Origin: Mechercharimyces sp. CAU 1602 | GTDB lineage: Bacteria; Bacillota; Bacilli; Thermoactinomycetales; JANTPT01 | DNA: 64,000 nt | NCBI RefSeq assembly: GCF_024753565.1 | Contig: NZ_JANTPT010000001.1 | Span: forward strand, 2,001,336 to 2,065,335 | Reading direction: 5' to 3' | Shown: piece by piece, positions 42,069 to 53,277 of the stretch | Position numbering within the stretch: the first letter of the stretch is position 1 | How the letters are laid out: every line of letters begins with the position of its first letter | The notes under the pieces: model-generated | What the model was told of the DNA's origin: nothing | What the model saw: the letters and a program-made list of their open reading frames with translations, nothing else | Databases searched by the model: none | Program-made: the position numbers and the translations under genes

Positions 42069-43421
42069 ATCGGCTTAGGAAATAACATCCGACGTAGACG
42101 GAAAGAGCTTAAAATGACTCAATCGGAGCTAGCAGAGGGTATTATATCTGTTCCTTATCTAAGCCTTATCGAGAACGAACGTGCCAATCCTCCTGCTGAT
42201 GTGATTTCTCCGCTTGCTCAGCGACTCAAGATGTCCTTACATGAGCTACAAGGCATTTCAGATCCTCTCGTTCTAAAAGAAGCTCATCTACTAATAGAGA
42301 AAATTCGCTTCTCCATGTTTAATGAAGAGCATGAAAATTGCCGACACTATTTACAAAAGCTAGAAGAGTTCTCCCCCTTGATCCGTGATGAAAAATTGCT
42401 GATGAAAATTGACTTGATCAGAATTAACGTCATGGACCAACAACTACAAGCAGAGCGCGCCAAGCAGTTATTACATTCGTTCGAGCAAAAGTGGGTTAAT
42501 TTTCAATCATGCCCAGACACATTCGTCTCCTATTTACGCATGAAAGGAAATATTGAAATCTGTCAAGGGAATTACATGAAGGCGATTCAACATTATCAAA
42601 CGGCACTTCCTCTATTTGCGGAGATGAAAGATGAGCTAGAAAAGGGATACTTGTATACCAACCTTGCATGCAGTTACCTTCTGCTCACCAAACCGCAAAT
42701 GGGCGTTATCTATTCGGAAAAAGCAATAGCAATCCTTTCACAGATGGATCGCTGGCAAGAATTGATTGCTGTTTATCATATTATGGGTTGTTGTTATGTT
42801 CATATGGGAGAGCATGATGAAGCCCAACAATATTTTGAACGCATGTTAAAAATGTCGCAACAGATGAGTGGCATATCCCCTTTATTTACCGCCCGTGCTT
42901 ATCATGAAATGGGCACCACCAAACATCAATTAGATTACTATGATGAAGCTCTACAATACTTTGCCCTTGCCTTAAAGACGGCTAAATCGGAAGATGATGA
43001 CCCTCTGCCTTATTGGGAAGTAGGGAAAATCTTTGAGTCGATGACAAAAACCTATCTTAAAAAAGGACAGTTAGAGCAGGCAGAACGTTATCTAAATAAG
43101 GCTCTGCAACTTTTAGACAATCACCATATCTCATTAGCGGAAAGTTGGATTCAGTTAGGTCACCTTCATTATGCGAAAGGTGAATTCTCTTCGTTTGAAC
43201 AGGTATATATGAATGCCATTACCGTTTTCATCGAACACGAAAACTACAGCAAGGTGGCTCGTGCGGCACACGCACTCGGACTTTATTTCCATAATCAAGG
43301 GGATGAAGGGAAAAGTTCACATTGGTCACGGCTCGCCTGTGAGTATTATGCCAAACTTGTTCCTGTCGGAGAATTTGATCACATCTTACCTACACAAATA
43401 GAAAACAATAACCCTACTTAA
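42069..43421 (+). CDS. XRE-family regulator with TPR repeats, ATC start
   Basis: The 450-residue protein has an N-terminal helix-turn-helix (GLGNNIRRRRKELKMTQSELAEG, VPYLSLIENERANPP) and from about residue 85 on a row of TPR-like helices (ALPLFAEMKDELEKGYLYTNLACSY, MSGISPLFTARAYHEMGTTKHQ, YYDEALQYFALALKTA). This is the layout of NprR/PlcR/Rap-type regulators, often controlled by small peptides. The first in-frame ATG (42114) would remove helix 1. The reading frame upstream starts cleanly only at ATC 42069, six bases after AGAGGAGGGG. No peptide gene follows. Confidence 0.75.
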   Translation: MGLGNNIRRRRKELKMTQSELAEGIISVPYLSLIENERANPPADVISPLAQRLKMSLHELQGISDPLVLKEAHLLIEKIRFSMFNEEHENCRHYLQKLEEFSPLIRDEKLLMKIDLIRINVMDQQLQAERAKQLLHSFEQKWVNFQSCPDTFVSYLRMKGNIEICQGNYMKAIQHYQTALPLFAEMKDELEKGYLYTNLACSYLLLTKPQMGVIYSEKAIAILSQMDRWQELIAVYHIMGCCYVHMGEHDEAQQYFERMLKMSQQMSGISPLFTARAYHEMGTTKHQLDYYDEALQYFALALKTAKSEDDDPLPYWEVGKIFESMTKTYLKKGQLEQAERYLNKALQLLDNHHISLAESWIQLGHLHYAKGEFSSFEQVYMNAITVFIEHENYSKVARAAHALGLYFHNQGDEGKSSHWSRLACEYYAKLVPVGEFDHILPTQIENNNPT

Positions 43422-43469
43422 AAGCGACCATCGGCATGGACTCCTTCCCATGCTGATGGTCGCTTTTTT
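43420..43469. terminator. Bidirectional terminator between the XRE-TPR gene and ligA
   Basis: A 20-bp stem (AAAAGCGACCATCGGCATGG with CCATGCTGATGGTCGCTTTT, one G-U) with T runs serves the converging genes. It overlaps the XRE stop. Confidence 0.85.
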
Positions 43470-43490
43470 ATTCTTCTGCCTCGATCTTGC

Positions 43491-45521
<2,031 letters not shown>

Positions 45522-47711
45522 TTAGCTATTCACTTTTTCGATCGGAGCATAGCGCGCTAACAGACGCTTCACTCCCACTGGAGCGGGAAAGGCGATATTT
45601 AACTCTACTTCATCCCCATCAGGTTGTACTTTTACGACTGTTCCCTCACCCCACTTGCCGTGACTCACTTTATCTCCTACATACCATTTTGTCGTCTCAT
45701 TTTTTTGCGGACGACGCGGTTTTTGCATACGCGTGGTGGATGGGCTCTTACTAGCACTAGCACCCCTCTTATTAACCCGCTCCATCAATATGTCTGGAAT
45801 CTCCGCTAGAAAGCGTGAAGGCAAGTTAGACTGTGTTTGTCCAAAAAGCATCCGTGAATCCGCCCTTGTTAAATAAAGCTGTTTCTCAGCTCGCGTAATA
45901 CCCACATATGCAAGGCGTCGTTCTTCTTCCATCTCATCCTCTTCTTCCAAAGAGCGTATATGCGGAAAGAGCTTCTCCTCCATTCCTGCCAAAAAAACAT
46001 AGGGAAACTCCAACCCTTTTGCACTATGCAAAGTCATTAAGGTAACACTTTCTCCCTTATCTTCCCCTTCTTCATCTAGAGTATCTACATCTGCTACCAG
46101 TGCCAATTCAGTTAAAAAACCGATTAACGATTTATCTTCATTTTTCTGCTCATACTCTTGTCCAACAGAAAGAAACTCTTCTAAGTTCTCCAGTCTACCT
46201 GCTGCTTCAATCGTTCCTTCTTTTTTTAATTCTTCTCGATAGCCTGAGCGCTGCAATACTTCTTCAATCAATTCGACCGCCGATAAATATTCTGCAGTCG
46301 CATGTAATTGACTGATCAAGCTGACAAAACTGTGAATCGCACTCTGGAAACGAGCCGTCAATCCAATCTCTTCTGCTCGCTTCAAAGCCTGAAAGAGGGA
46401 TAAACCTTGCTTTTGAGCATAAATAGTAATCTTCTCCATCGTTCCTTGACCAATGCCACGACGGGGGACATTAATCACCCGGTTCAAACTGATATCATCA
46501 TCAGGATTTACAACTAGACGCAGATAAGCCAGTAAGTCTTTAATCTCTTTACGTTCATAAAACTTAATCCCACCTACAACTTGATAAGGGATATTAGATT
46601 TAACCAATACTTCCTCAATCACTCGTGACTGAGCATTAGTACGATATAGGATAGCAAAATTGCTGTATTTCCCTGTACTCCTAGCTTGATTCACAATGGT
46701 ATCAGCGATAAAATATGCCTCTTCGTGTTCGTTGCCAGCCTCAAACAAGACAACCGGTTTTCCTTCTTGATTCTCAGTCCATAGCTCTTTCGGCTTCCGC
46801 TGACGGTTGCGACTAATCACCTGATTTGCTGCTTCTAAAATCATCTTGGTAGAGCGATAATTTTGTTCTAACTTAATAACAGTCGCATCAGGGTAATCTC
46901 GTTCAAAATTTAAGATATTGCTAATATCAGCACCGCGAAAACGATAGATGGACTGATCGGAGTCCCCTACCACACAAATATTGCGGTGACGTGCCGCCAG
47001 TAGCTTCACTAGGGAATATTGCACATGGTTCGTATCTTGGTACTCATCCACATGGATAAACTGAAATTTACGCTGGTAATAATCGAGCACTTCAGGAATT
47101 TGCTGAAAGAGACGTACTGTTTCAACTAAGAGATCATCAAAGTCGAGTGACTGATTGGAACGCAATGTCTGTTGATACGACTCGTAGATAGAGGCCGTCA
47201 TTTCATCCAGATAACTTTGTGCCCCCTCCCTCAAGTCCTGGGGACGCTTCAATTCGTTTTTTGCTTTACTCACCTGTGCCAGCAATTTACGTGGTTCATA
47301 CTTTTTGGGGTCCAGATCCAATTTTTTTAACACTTGCTTCATAACTGTACGCTGATCCGTCGAATCCAAAATCGTAAAGTTACGGGAATAGCCGATCCGG
47401 TCAATATCGCGTCGCAAGATACGAACACACATCGCATGAAAGGTGGAGATCCAAATATCTTCCGCTTCATGACCGATTAAGTGATGGATCCGCTCACGCA
47501 TTTCACGTGCCGCTTTATTGGTAAACGTGATGGCAAGAATATTCCAAGGCAGAATCCGCTTCTCTAACAATAAGTATGCTACGCGATGAGTTAAAACGCG
47601 TGTCTTCCCACTTCCCGCCCCCGCCACGATAGAGAGCGGACCGTCTGTCGTTACCACCGCTTCTTTTTGCATCGGGTTAAGTCCTGTTATCAAATTTGTT
47701 GCCTCAATCAT
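45522..47711 (-). CDS. pcrA: ATP-dependent DNA helicase PcrA
   Basis: A 729-residue UvrD-type superfamily 1 helicase, 3' to 5', involved in plasmid rolling-circle replication, repair and transcription-coupled DNA clearing. Motifs: Q-motif [10 protein letters not shown], Walker A GAGSGKT (about 31-37), Walker B DEYQDTN, motif [17 protein letters not shown], motif IV EQNYRST, motif [18 protein letters not shown] and motif [17 protein letters not shown]. The carboxyl end has the small Tudor-like [15 protein letters not shown] domain. It is the middle gene of pcrB-pcrA-ligA. Confidence 0.95.
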   Translation of the reverse strand: MIEATNLITGLNPMQKEAVVTTDGPLSIVAGAGSGKTRVLTHRVAYLLLEKRILPWNILAITFTNKAAREMRERIHHLIGHEAEDIWISTFHAMCVRILRRDIDRIGYSRNFTILDSTDQRTVMKQVLKKLDLDPKKYEPRKLLAQVSKAKNELKRPQDLREGAQSYLDEMTASIYESYQQTLRSNQSLDFDDLLVETVRLFQQIPEVLDYYQRKFQFIHVDEYQDTNHVQYSLVKLLAARHRNICVVGDSDQSIYRFRGADISNILNFERDYPDATVIKLEQNYRSTKMILEAANQVISRNRQRKPKELWTENQEGKPVVLFEAGNEHEEAYFIADTIVNQARSTGKYSNFAILYRTNAQSRVIEEVLVKSNIPYQVVGGIKFYERKEIKDLLAYLRLVVNPDDDISLNRVINVPRRGIGQGTMEKITIYAQKQGLSLFQALKRAEEIGLTARFQSAIHSFVSLISQLHATAEYLSAVELIEEVLQRSGYREELKKEGTIEAAGRLENLEEFLSVGQEYEQKNEDKSLIGFLTELALVADVDTLDEEGEDKGESVTLMTLHSAKGLEFPYVFLAGMEEKLFPHIRSLEEEDEMEEERRLAYVGITRAEKQLYLTRADSRMLFGQTQSNLPSRFLAEIPDILMERVNKRGASASKSPSTTRMQKPRRPQKNETTKWYVGDKVSHGKWGEGTVVKVQPDGDEVELNIAFPAPVGVKRLLARYAPIEKVNS

Positions 47712-47730
47712 GTTGGGGTCCCCCTTGGAA

Positions 47731-48492
47731 TCATCCTTCTCTGTTTTTACGCAAATGATGTAATAGAGACTCTAGCTGTTGCTCCTGCCAGCCCATCCTC
47801 TCTTTCTTCACCCATTTAACTGTTTCAACGGCCTGTTCTATATTGCGGTACACAAGGTTTCCAACTACAACCGTATCTGCATGCTGCGCCATCGTTCGCG
47901 CTTGCTCTTCATTGGATATTCCCCCTCCGTAAAAGAGGCGCGTCTTCTCCAACCCTACTTTTGCCGCTTCTACCTTACTCACATCTCCATACATCCCGCT
48001 GTATTCCACATAACAAATGGGTAAATGAAAGAGTTTTTCTGTCATCCGTCCATACGCAATCATACTGGGGTCATCCACTTCCGTATGGCTCTCTGTCAAC
48101 TTCGCTACTTTGGAGTCTGGATTTAAGATGATATACCCTTCCACCGCTAACAGATCCCATGGAATCCATTGTCCCACTTTTTTCATCACTTCAAAATGAG
48201 CACCTTTAATCCAATAGGGGTTGTCCGTATTTAGTACCATCGGAATCAAGTACCCATCAAAGCCGAGTACGACTGCCTCTGTCGTAGAAATTTCTTGAAT
48301 GCATTCAACCGAATAATTGCGTAAGCGATCTAACAACTGATTCGTATTTTCGTAGGTGACCCCATCCGTTCCCCCTACAATAATCGCATCCGTTCCCGAT
48401 TGGCATATCCATTCTAATGCCTTATCCGACAAGCGACGATTGGGATCTAACTTAAACACATGGCGCCATCTTTTTATTCGCTCACTTAGCAT
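47731..48492 (-). CDS. pcrB: Heptaprenylglyceryl phosphate synthase
   Basis: The 253-residue TIM-barrel enzyme joins a C35 prenyl chain to sn-glycerol 1-phosphate. It starts [13 protein letters not shown], then has [18 protein letters not shown] with the phosphate-binding Gly residues, and [42 protein letters not shown] and [11 protein letters not shown], all family landmarks. It lies 19 bases before pcrA, as in related Bacillales. The lipid made is later dephosphorylated and acetylated in other species. Confidence 0.9.
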   Translation of the reverse strand: MLSERIKRWRHVFKLDPNRRLSDKALEWICQSGTDAIIVGGTDGVTYENTNQLLDRLRNYSVECIQEISTTEAVVLGFDGYLIPMVLNTDNPYWIKGAHFEVMKKVGQWIPWDLLAVEGYIILNPDSKVAKLTESHTEVDDPSMIAYGRMTEKLFHLPICYVEYSGMYGDVSKVEAAKVGLEKTRLFYGGGISNEEQARTMAQHADTVVVGNLVYRNIEQAVETVKWVKKERMGWQEQQLESLLHHLRKNREG

Positions 48493-48679
48493 TCACTGCA
48501 CCTCCTTATGATCAATCTCTCAGGCTCCATTATACAATACGGGTGTACAGAGATGAAAGAATGAGTAACCGCTCTTTCATCCCTCAAAAGATAAAGCTGG
48601 ATCTAAACATCCCTAAAGTTGTTACTACCAACTCCTGATCCCCTTGATCAAACCCGTAACCCAGTCTATCGTAACAAAG

Positions 48680-48705
48680 ACCGCCTGCCCACAAGGACAG
48701 ACGGT
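48680..48705 (-). terminator. Hairpin after tatA
   Basis: ACCGTCTGTCC pairs with GGGCAGGCGGT on the reverse strand (two G-U); CTTTG follows. It separates the metal operon from pcrB. Confidence 0.55.
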
Positions 48706-48728
48706 CTACCAAAACCGGATCTTCTAAA

Positions 48729-48902
48729 CTATTTCTTCGCTTCTTCTTTTTTATCATCATCTAGTAACCCTGCTGTCGATTGTTTAAACTCACGCATCGT
48801 TTGTCCAACTGCTCTTCCCAATTGCGGAAGCTTACTTGGACCAAATACGATAAGCGCCACAGTTAAAATTAGCAACAAACCTGGAATTCCAATTGAGGCC
48901 AT
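48729..48902 (-). CDS. tatA: Twin-arginine translocase subunit TatA
   Basis: A 57-residue protein: a short outside end and one membrane helix (about 6-20, [18 protein letters not shown]), the conserved [17 protein letters not shown] hinge with an amphipathic helix, and a charged tail ([10 protein letters not shown]). That is the hallmark layout of TatA, which forms the pore that exports folded proteins with twin-Arg signals. GGAGGG precedes the ATG. It is the last gene of an operon with a Tat-signal multicopper oxidase, so it probably serves that protein. No TatC is in the window. Confidence 0.9.
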   Translation of the reverse strand: MASIGIPGLLLILTVALIVFGPSKLPQLGRAVGQTMREFKQSTAGLLDDDKKEEAKK

Positions 48903-48923
48903 GTTCGTACCCTCCTTCTCTCC

Positions 48924-50105
48924 TTATATTGTAACAAAGACTGCTGTTACTAACATAATGAGAATACCTGTCACCAAACCAGCAATCCCTGCTGGGGAAA
49001 AGAGATTCTCTTTCCGCTCTGCCCGAATCATCTTGACCACTTCAAGCACGACTTGAAAAATAGCCCCCGAACCGATTGCCAAGAAGACAAGCGCCCACAC
49101 TTGGGAATAGAGATACCCACCAATCCACGTACCAAAAATAGCTGGTGCTCCGCCTAACAATCCTAGCAAGATCAAATGCATTATCAAGCGGGAACGCTTC
49201 ATCTTCTCACGAGCAATCGGTGCGACAATTGCTAAGCCTTCTGTAATGTTATGCAGGGTAAAACCCATAATCAAAAATGCACCCAGCGCCACCTCTCCTA
49301 GCGAGAATGAAGCACCAATGGCTAAACCTTCACCTAGATTATGAATGCCAATGCCGAAAGCGATCAGGTAGGAAATCATGAGTGGGCCTGAGAATCCACT
49401 CTTCTGATTAAGCTTAGATTGCCCATAATCTCCCACACTCATCAAAAGTAAAAAGGTGCCCAGCCCAGAAAATAATAATAAGCCTATTCCTTGATATGCA
49501 TCTGGCAATTCATTTGCTAACTCCCATGCTTCAACCAACGAGTCAATTCCAAGGAAAACAAGTAGTCCCGCCGTTATTGACAAGATGAAAGTATAAGCAT
49601 TCCCTTTTAATTGCGAGACGAACGGCTTCCACAGTAGTCCAAGTAATACAGGAATCACGCCAACAAAAAGACCGATCAACGCAAACAGTATTAGACTTTC
49701 TCCATTAGCTTTGGGTGCTTCCATCGCAATCGGCACCTCGCCGGTAAACTTGGTTCCTACTTCCGTAAGCACTGTAACTTCATAGGGTTCGCCATAGACC
49801 CAATGATGACTGATCGTTAGCTCCGCTTCATCTAAACGATCCAGTTGAGCTTGTGGTTCAATCTGCGCTTCCCAGATTGCCCCATTTACCACCACCTGCG
49901 TAATGGTAACAGGATCTGCCCCCGTATTGGTCACTTTTGCCTTAATTACTCCCTCTTCCATCCAGACTCGATCAAAAGTAATCTCCTCTTGTGGGATATC
50001 GCTCGGCTGAAAAACGCGCTCAATACCTGAAAATAAACCGACAATCACTAGCGCGAGCAATACGATCGGTAACAGCCCATATATCCACTTTTTATACGTG
50101 CTCAT
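48924..50105 (-). CDS. ZIP-family metal transporter with extracytoplasmic domain
   Basis: A 393-residue membrane protein. An N-terminal anchor (about 8-26) carries an outside domain of roughly 100 residues (FDRVWMEEGVIKAKVTNTGADPVTITQVVVNG, VYGEPYEVTVLTE), which looks like an Ig-type beta domain. After about residue 130 come eight membrane helices with both ZIP metal motifs: HNLGEGLAIG and HNITEGLAIVAP. It should move Zn, Fe, Mn or a related divalent ion. It sits 15 bases after the multicopper oxidase gene and 21 bases before tatA. The fusion is uncommon in my experience. Confidence 0.8.
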   Translation of the reverse strand: MSTYKKWIYGLLPIVLLALVIVGLFSGIERVFQPSDIPQEEITFDRVWMEEGVIKAKVTNTGADPVTITQVVVNGAIWEAQIEPQAQLDRLDEAELTISHHWVYGEPYEVTVLTEVGTKFTGEVPIAMEAPKANGESLILFALIGLFVGVIPVLLGLLWKPFVSQLKGNAYTFILSITAGLLVFLGIDSLVEAWELANELPDAYQGIGLLLFSGLGTFLLLMSVGDYGQSKLNQKSGFSGPLMISYLIAFGIGIHNLGEGLAIGASFSLGEVALGAFLIMGFTLHNITEGLAIVAPIAREKMKRSRLIMHLILLGLLGGAPAIFGTWIGGYLYSQVWALVFLAIGSGAIFQVVLEVVKMIRAERKENLFSPAGIAGLVTGILIMLVTAVFVTI

Positions 50106-50120
50106 TTTAATTTTTCACCC

Positions 50121-51182
50121 CTATTCCTTTACGTTGAATACACCCATCCAACCCAGCTCGGAAAATTCACTCTGGTGTGCATGGAACATAAACTTACCTG
50201 GAAACTTAAAGGACATCTCCAACACACTGCGCTCACCTTGACACAACATGACTGTATCCGTAAATTCATAATGATCCAGCTGTGTTCCTGTACGGAAGAG
50301 CTTAAACAGATTCCCATGAATATGGAAAGAATTAATGAGATCAAATTCCGTCACATTTACAAGGTATATACGAAGTTTTTCTCCCACTTTTACATCGATC
50401 ATGCGATCCATATACGCATTGGCAAATCCATTTACAGTGTAAAACTCATTCTCCTCATCAAAGTCTGTATCGAAAGCGTTCATAACCATCACCATCTCAT
50501 TCGCCTCTTCACGGGGTTCCTTCGGATCAATGATAAAAGCGCCATACATCCCCTTCTCCATATGTTTTTTCAATGGCATCACGTGACAGTGATACAGATG
50601 ACAGCCAAAAGGTTCTGCCGTAAATTCATAGGTAAAACTCTTTCCTGGGTAAACAATTTCATACACACCATCCATATTACCTGGGTGAATCCCATGAAAG
50701 TGAATCGTGTGCGGGTGAGACGCTGAGTTCTGGAAGGTAATACGAAGCAAATCCCCTTCTGTCGCTCGTAATGTGGGACCAGGCACTTGTCCGTTATACG
50801 TCCAGGCGGGATAAAAAACGCCGGGTGCGATCTCTACTTCCTTCTCCATCGCCGTTATTGTATATTTGCGTAGTGTGCGACCATCCTCTAATTTCTCTAC
50901 CTCACCGTAATCAAACTCTTTTAAAATACGGTGGGCATTGTCTAGTGACTCCTTCGATGCCTTTTTCGTCATTTTATTTGGGTCCATCTTATGATCACCA
51001 GAACCATGAGACATACCACCCATGGCATGACTCGTACCCGTCTCAACACGGTTTCCGTTTCCTAATAAACCTGGTAGTAACATCGCACCAGCTGTCCCTA
51101 ACACTCCACCAATACCAGCTTTCAAAAAGTGGCGTCGAGACCATCCTCTTTTTTGGTAATCCTTCTTTTTATCTAAACTCAA
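50121..51182 (-). CDS. Tat-exported multicopper oxidase
   Basis: The 353-residue protein has a twin-Arg signal (WSRRHFLKAGIGG, Arg16-Arg17) followed by a hydrophobic stretch, and a His- and Met-rich linker (SHAMGGMSHGSGDHKM). Two cupredoxin domains follow. Copper ligands are plain: HTIHFHG (about 158-164), CHLYHCHVMPLKKHM (about 194-208), FHIHG and FHAHQSE. It is shorter than three-domain laccases and may act as a metal oxidase on Fe, Mn or Cu. The TTG at 51182 has GGGAGGG seven bases upstream; a longer frame to 51245 would add residues before the signal. Confidence 0.85.
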   Translation of the reverse strand: MSLDKKKDYQKRGWSRRHFLKAGIGGVLGTAGAMLLPGLLGNGNRVETGTSHAMGGMSHGSGDHKMDPNKMTKKASKESLDNAHRILKEFDYGEVEKLEDGRTLRKYTITAMEKEVEIAPGVFYPAWTYNGQVPGPTLRATEGDLLRITFQNSASHPHTIHFHGIHPGNMDGVYEIVYPGKSFTYEFTAEPFGCHLYHCHVMPLKKHMEKGMYGAFIIDPKEPREEANEMVMVMNAFDTDFDEENEFYTVNGFANAYMDRMIDVKVGEKLRIYLVNVTEFDLINSFHIHGNLFKLFRTGTQLDHYEFTDTVMLCQGERSVLEMSFKFPGKFMFHAHQSEFSELGWMGVFNVKE

Positions 51183-51392
51183 TTTGTTTCCCTCCCCCAA
51201 CTTTAACTCCCAAAGTAAGCCCACCACCAAGTTGGATATGGGCAAAATAATAGCGTTAAGAAAATATATGACCTATGCTACATTTTATTCGTCATTTGAT
51301 AATGTGTAAACCCCCTCTTCACAAATGTTTAACTACCGTCGTTCATTTTTGTTTGTAATCCTTTAACGCAACTTCTCGGTTTACTCCAACTG

Positions 51393-51421
51393 AAAAAGAC
51401 TGTCCCCTATGGTGAACAGTC
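51393..51421 (-). terminator. Terminator after yerC
   Basis: GACTGT pairs with ACAGTC on the reverse strand, followed by five T. The arm is short but lies 40 bases after the stop. Confidence 0.55.
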
Positions 51422-51461
51422 CTGTGCTGATAACGATCTATACCTTTTACACTCTCTATTC

Positions 51462-51767
51462 CTAACCGTTCTTCTCTTTATTTTTAATGGCGTCCAACGC
51501 TAATGTATATCCATCCGTGCCATAATGAAGGCACCGTTTAACACGCGAAATCGTAGCTGTACTAGCTCCCGTCTCCGCTTCAATCTGATTATATGTGTAA
51601 CCTTCACGCAACATCCTGGCTACTTCTAATCGTTGCGAAAGCGATTTCATTTCTCCCACCGTACAAAGGTCATCAAAAAACTGATAACATTCTTCCATGT
51701 TTTCTAAGCTTAGTACCGCTTGAAATAATTGCTCGATCTCTTTTTTATTTAACTTGTTTAACTGCAT
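51462..51767 (-). CDS. yerC: TrpR-like regulator YerC
   Basis: A 101-residue helical protein of the YerC/YecD family, related to the tryptophan repressor. It opens MQLNKLNKKEIEQLFQAV, then has CYQFFDDLCTVGEMKSLSQRLEVARML and a helix-turn-helix YNQIEAETGASTATISRVKRCL. In B. subtilis yerC lies just upstream of pcrB-pcrA-ligA; here the same order is kept with a metal operon inserted between. I choose ATG 51767 (GGAGGAGGG upstream); ATG 51791 is possible. The physiological target is unclear. Confidence 0.85.
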   Translation of the reverse strand: MQLNKLNKKEIEQLFQAVLSLENMEECYQFFDDLCTVGEMKSLSQRLEVARMLREGYTYNQIEAETGASTATISRVKRCLHYGTDGYTLALDAIKNKEKNG

Positions 51768-51982
51768 ATATCCGCTACCCTCCTCCGCCATACTTTCACC
51801 CTTTACTGTATACAATTTGACATTGGTCTGTCAAAGCCCTGCACTTTTTCTATACTCACCTCTCTCTTCCCATCTCTTCCATCTCCTACTCCCAAGGAAT
51901 CATTTCCTCCCTTTTTGTACGTGTATGAAGGGCGATGTGCGCAAATACTACAAGCAGACAGTATGATAAAGGAGAGAATCTC

Positions 51983-52246
51983 ATGCAAAAAAACATTGGT
52001 CATTTAGATGCAATTATTCGTATTTCAGTCGGTGCAGCGGGTCTTGCTTGGAGTACCTCGCGAATGGTTCTTCGTCCTCATCATTTTGCTCCATTACTTC
52101 TCGCTCTGCTCTCAGGGATGAAGATTGCAGAAGGGATAGTACGTGTCTGTCCTATGCTCTCTATGATGGGAAAAAGCACACTGGGCTCAGAGCATGAAGG
52201 GCAATCCCAAAGCGAGTGTAAACCAAAGGATATTCCTCTACCATGA
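51983..52246 (+). CDS. DUF2892/YgaP-like membrane protein
   Basis: An 87-residue membrane protein starting MQKNIGHLDAIIRISVGAAGLAW, the opening of the DUF2892 family. Two hydrophobic spans (about 14-31 and 34-50) and the conserved CPMLSMMG turn follow, with a polar tail. Function is unknown; members are often beside or fused to sulfur-transfer proteins. AAAGGAGAG precedes ATG 51983. Its stop (TGA) overlaps the start of the next small gene, so the two are coupled. Confidence 0.75.
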   Translation: MQKNIGHLDAIIRISVGAAGLAWSTSRMVLRPHHFAPLLLALLSGMKIAEGIVRVCPMLSMMGKSTLGSEHEGQSQSECKPKDIPLP

Positions 52247-52401
52247 ACACGATGCTGGGTAAGAACGATCTTTTCGGTTTCTACAGCTGGTTTGAGTTTA
52301 GTGAAACCCTAACCGACTACGGCTATATCATCCTTACTGTTATCGGATCCCTTATCGTTGTCGGCATTGCTTTTTACAATCTTAAACAAAAAGCAAAATA
52401 A
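52243..52401 (+). CDS. 52-residue single-span membrane protein
   Basis: The frame starts at the ATG of an ATGA overlap with the preceding gene's stop and encodes MNTMLGKNDLFGFYSWFEFS, a polar stretch, a hydrophobic span (about residues 28-45) and a basic tail (NLKQKAK). The four-base overlap implies translational coupling, so the gene is probably real even though short. I do not recognise a family. Placing it with the DUF2892 protein suggests a small membrane complex. Confidence 0.5.
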   Translation: MNTMLGKNDLFGFYSWFEFSETLTDYGYIILTVIGSLIVVGIAFYNLKQKAK

Positions 52402-52467
52402 TGTTGGTTCTAACCTCCCTCCCCTTGCATATTCTGTGTATGGATGAAATTGGGGGAGGAATATGTT

Positions 52468-53109
52468 TTGTTTATCAAAAATTGTTTAACACCTTGTAGC
52501 CAAATTAAACCGATCGAAGTAGACAGCAGTATTCGCAAGGCGATTTCTCATCTCCGCACCTTGCGTCTTGACACAATTCCCGTAGTGGATTCTGCACAAT
52601 CTTTCGCAGGAATTACGGGTTATTCATATATCATGAAGTACCTCTTGGAGCAAGAAGATGCTCACATTGATCACCACAAGTGGGATCAACCGATCTCAGC
52701 GGCCCTTCATCCGATTCGACCACTTCATATTTTGGACGACTTTGAAGACACATTGCCCTACTGCACACGGTATCCTTTCGTACCGGTAGTGGAGGAAGAT
52801 GGAGAAACCTTTGCTGGAATTGTGAAGATAGGTGACATTGAAAAGGCACTCACCTCCACCTATGGACATGAAGTTGAGGGAGTGCGCTTCCTCCTCGGAG
52901 TCTTTATTGATATGCCTCATCAATTAGAGCAACTGATGAATGCTATCAAACCCTTCGATGTCAATATTATCGCAATAGCCTCATTTGATGCTGGAGAAAG
53001 TTACATCCGGCGTATCTTATTAAAAGTGAAGTCTACTCCCCATATACAAGAAATGGAACATGCATTGGAGAGAAAAGGATTTCGGGTGCTTAATATTAAG
53101 CACCAATAG
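52468..53109 (+). CDS. CBS-CBS-ACT sensor-type protein (copy 1)
   Basis: A 213-residue cytoplasmic protein of two CBS domains (about 1-60 and 75-135) and an ACT-like C-terminal domain (about 140-213, GVRFLLGVFIDMPHQLEQLMNAI ... RRILLKVK ... GFRVLNIK). CBS pairs bind adenosine ligands such as AMP, ATP, SAM or c-di-AMP, and this layout matches the AcuB-like family. The start is TTG 52468, in line with the paralog's MFIKNCL and 8 bases after GGGGAGG; the ATG at 52444 precedes that site and is unlikely. Confidence 0.75.
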   Translation: MFIKNCLTPCSQIKPIEVDSSIRKAISHLRTLRLDTIPVVDSAQSFAGITGYSYIMKYLLEQEDAHIDHHKWDQPISAALHPIRPLHILDDFEDTLPYCTRYPFVPVVEEDGETFAGIVKIGDIEKALTSTYGHEVEGVRFLLGVFIDMPHQLEQLMNAIKPFDVNIIAIASFDAGESYIRRILLKVKSTPHIQEMEHALERKGFRVLNIKHQ

Positions 53110-53123
53110 CCAAACAACTAATC

Positions 53124-53161
53124 GTTGCTCCCTTTTTTCACAGAAGAAGGGAGCAACTTTT
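53124..53161 (+). terminator. Terminator between the CBS-ACT genes
   Basis: GTTGCTCCCTT pairs with AAGGGAGCAAC, then TTTT. Confidence 0.75.
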
Positions 53162-53277
53162 CTATGTAAGAAGACTGGATTATTGCAATCCCTCCCTACT
53201 TCTCTATCTGAAAAAGCTTTCTTCCTCTAGCAAGTTATTATACACTAAACATATGATACAAGGGAGTGATTCAATCT

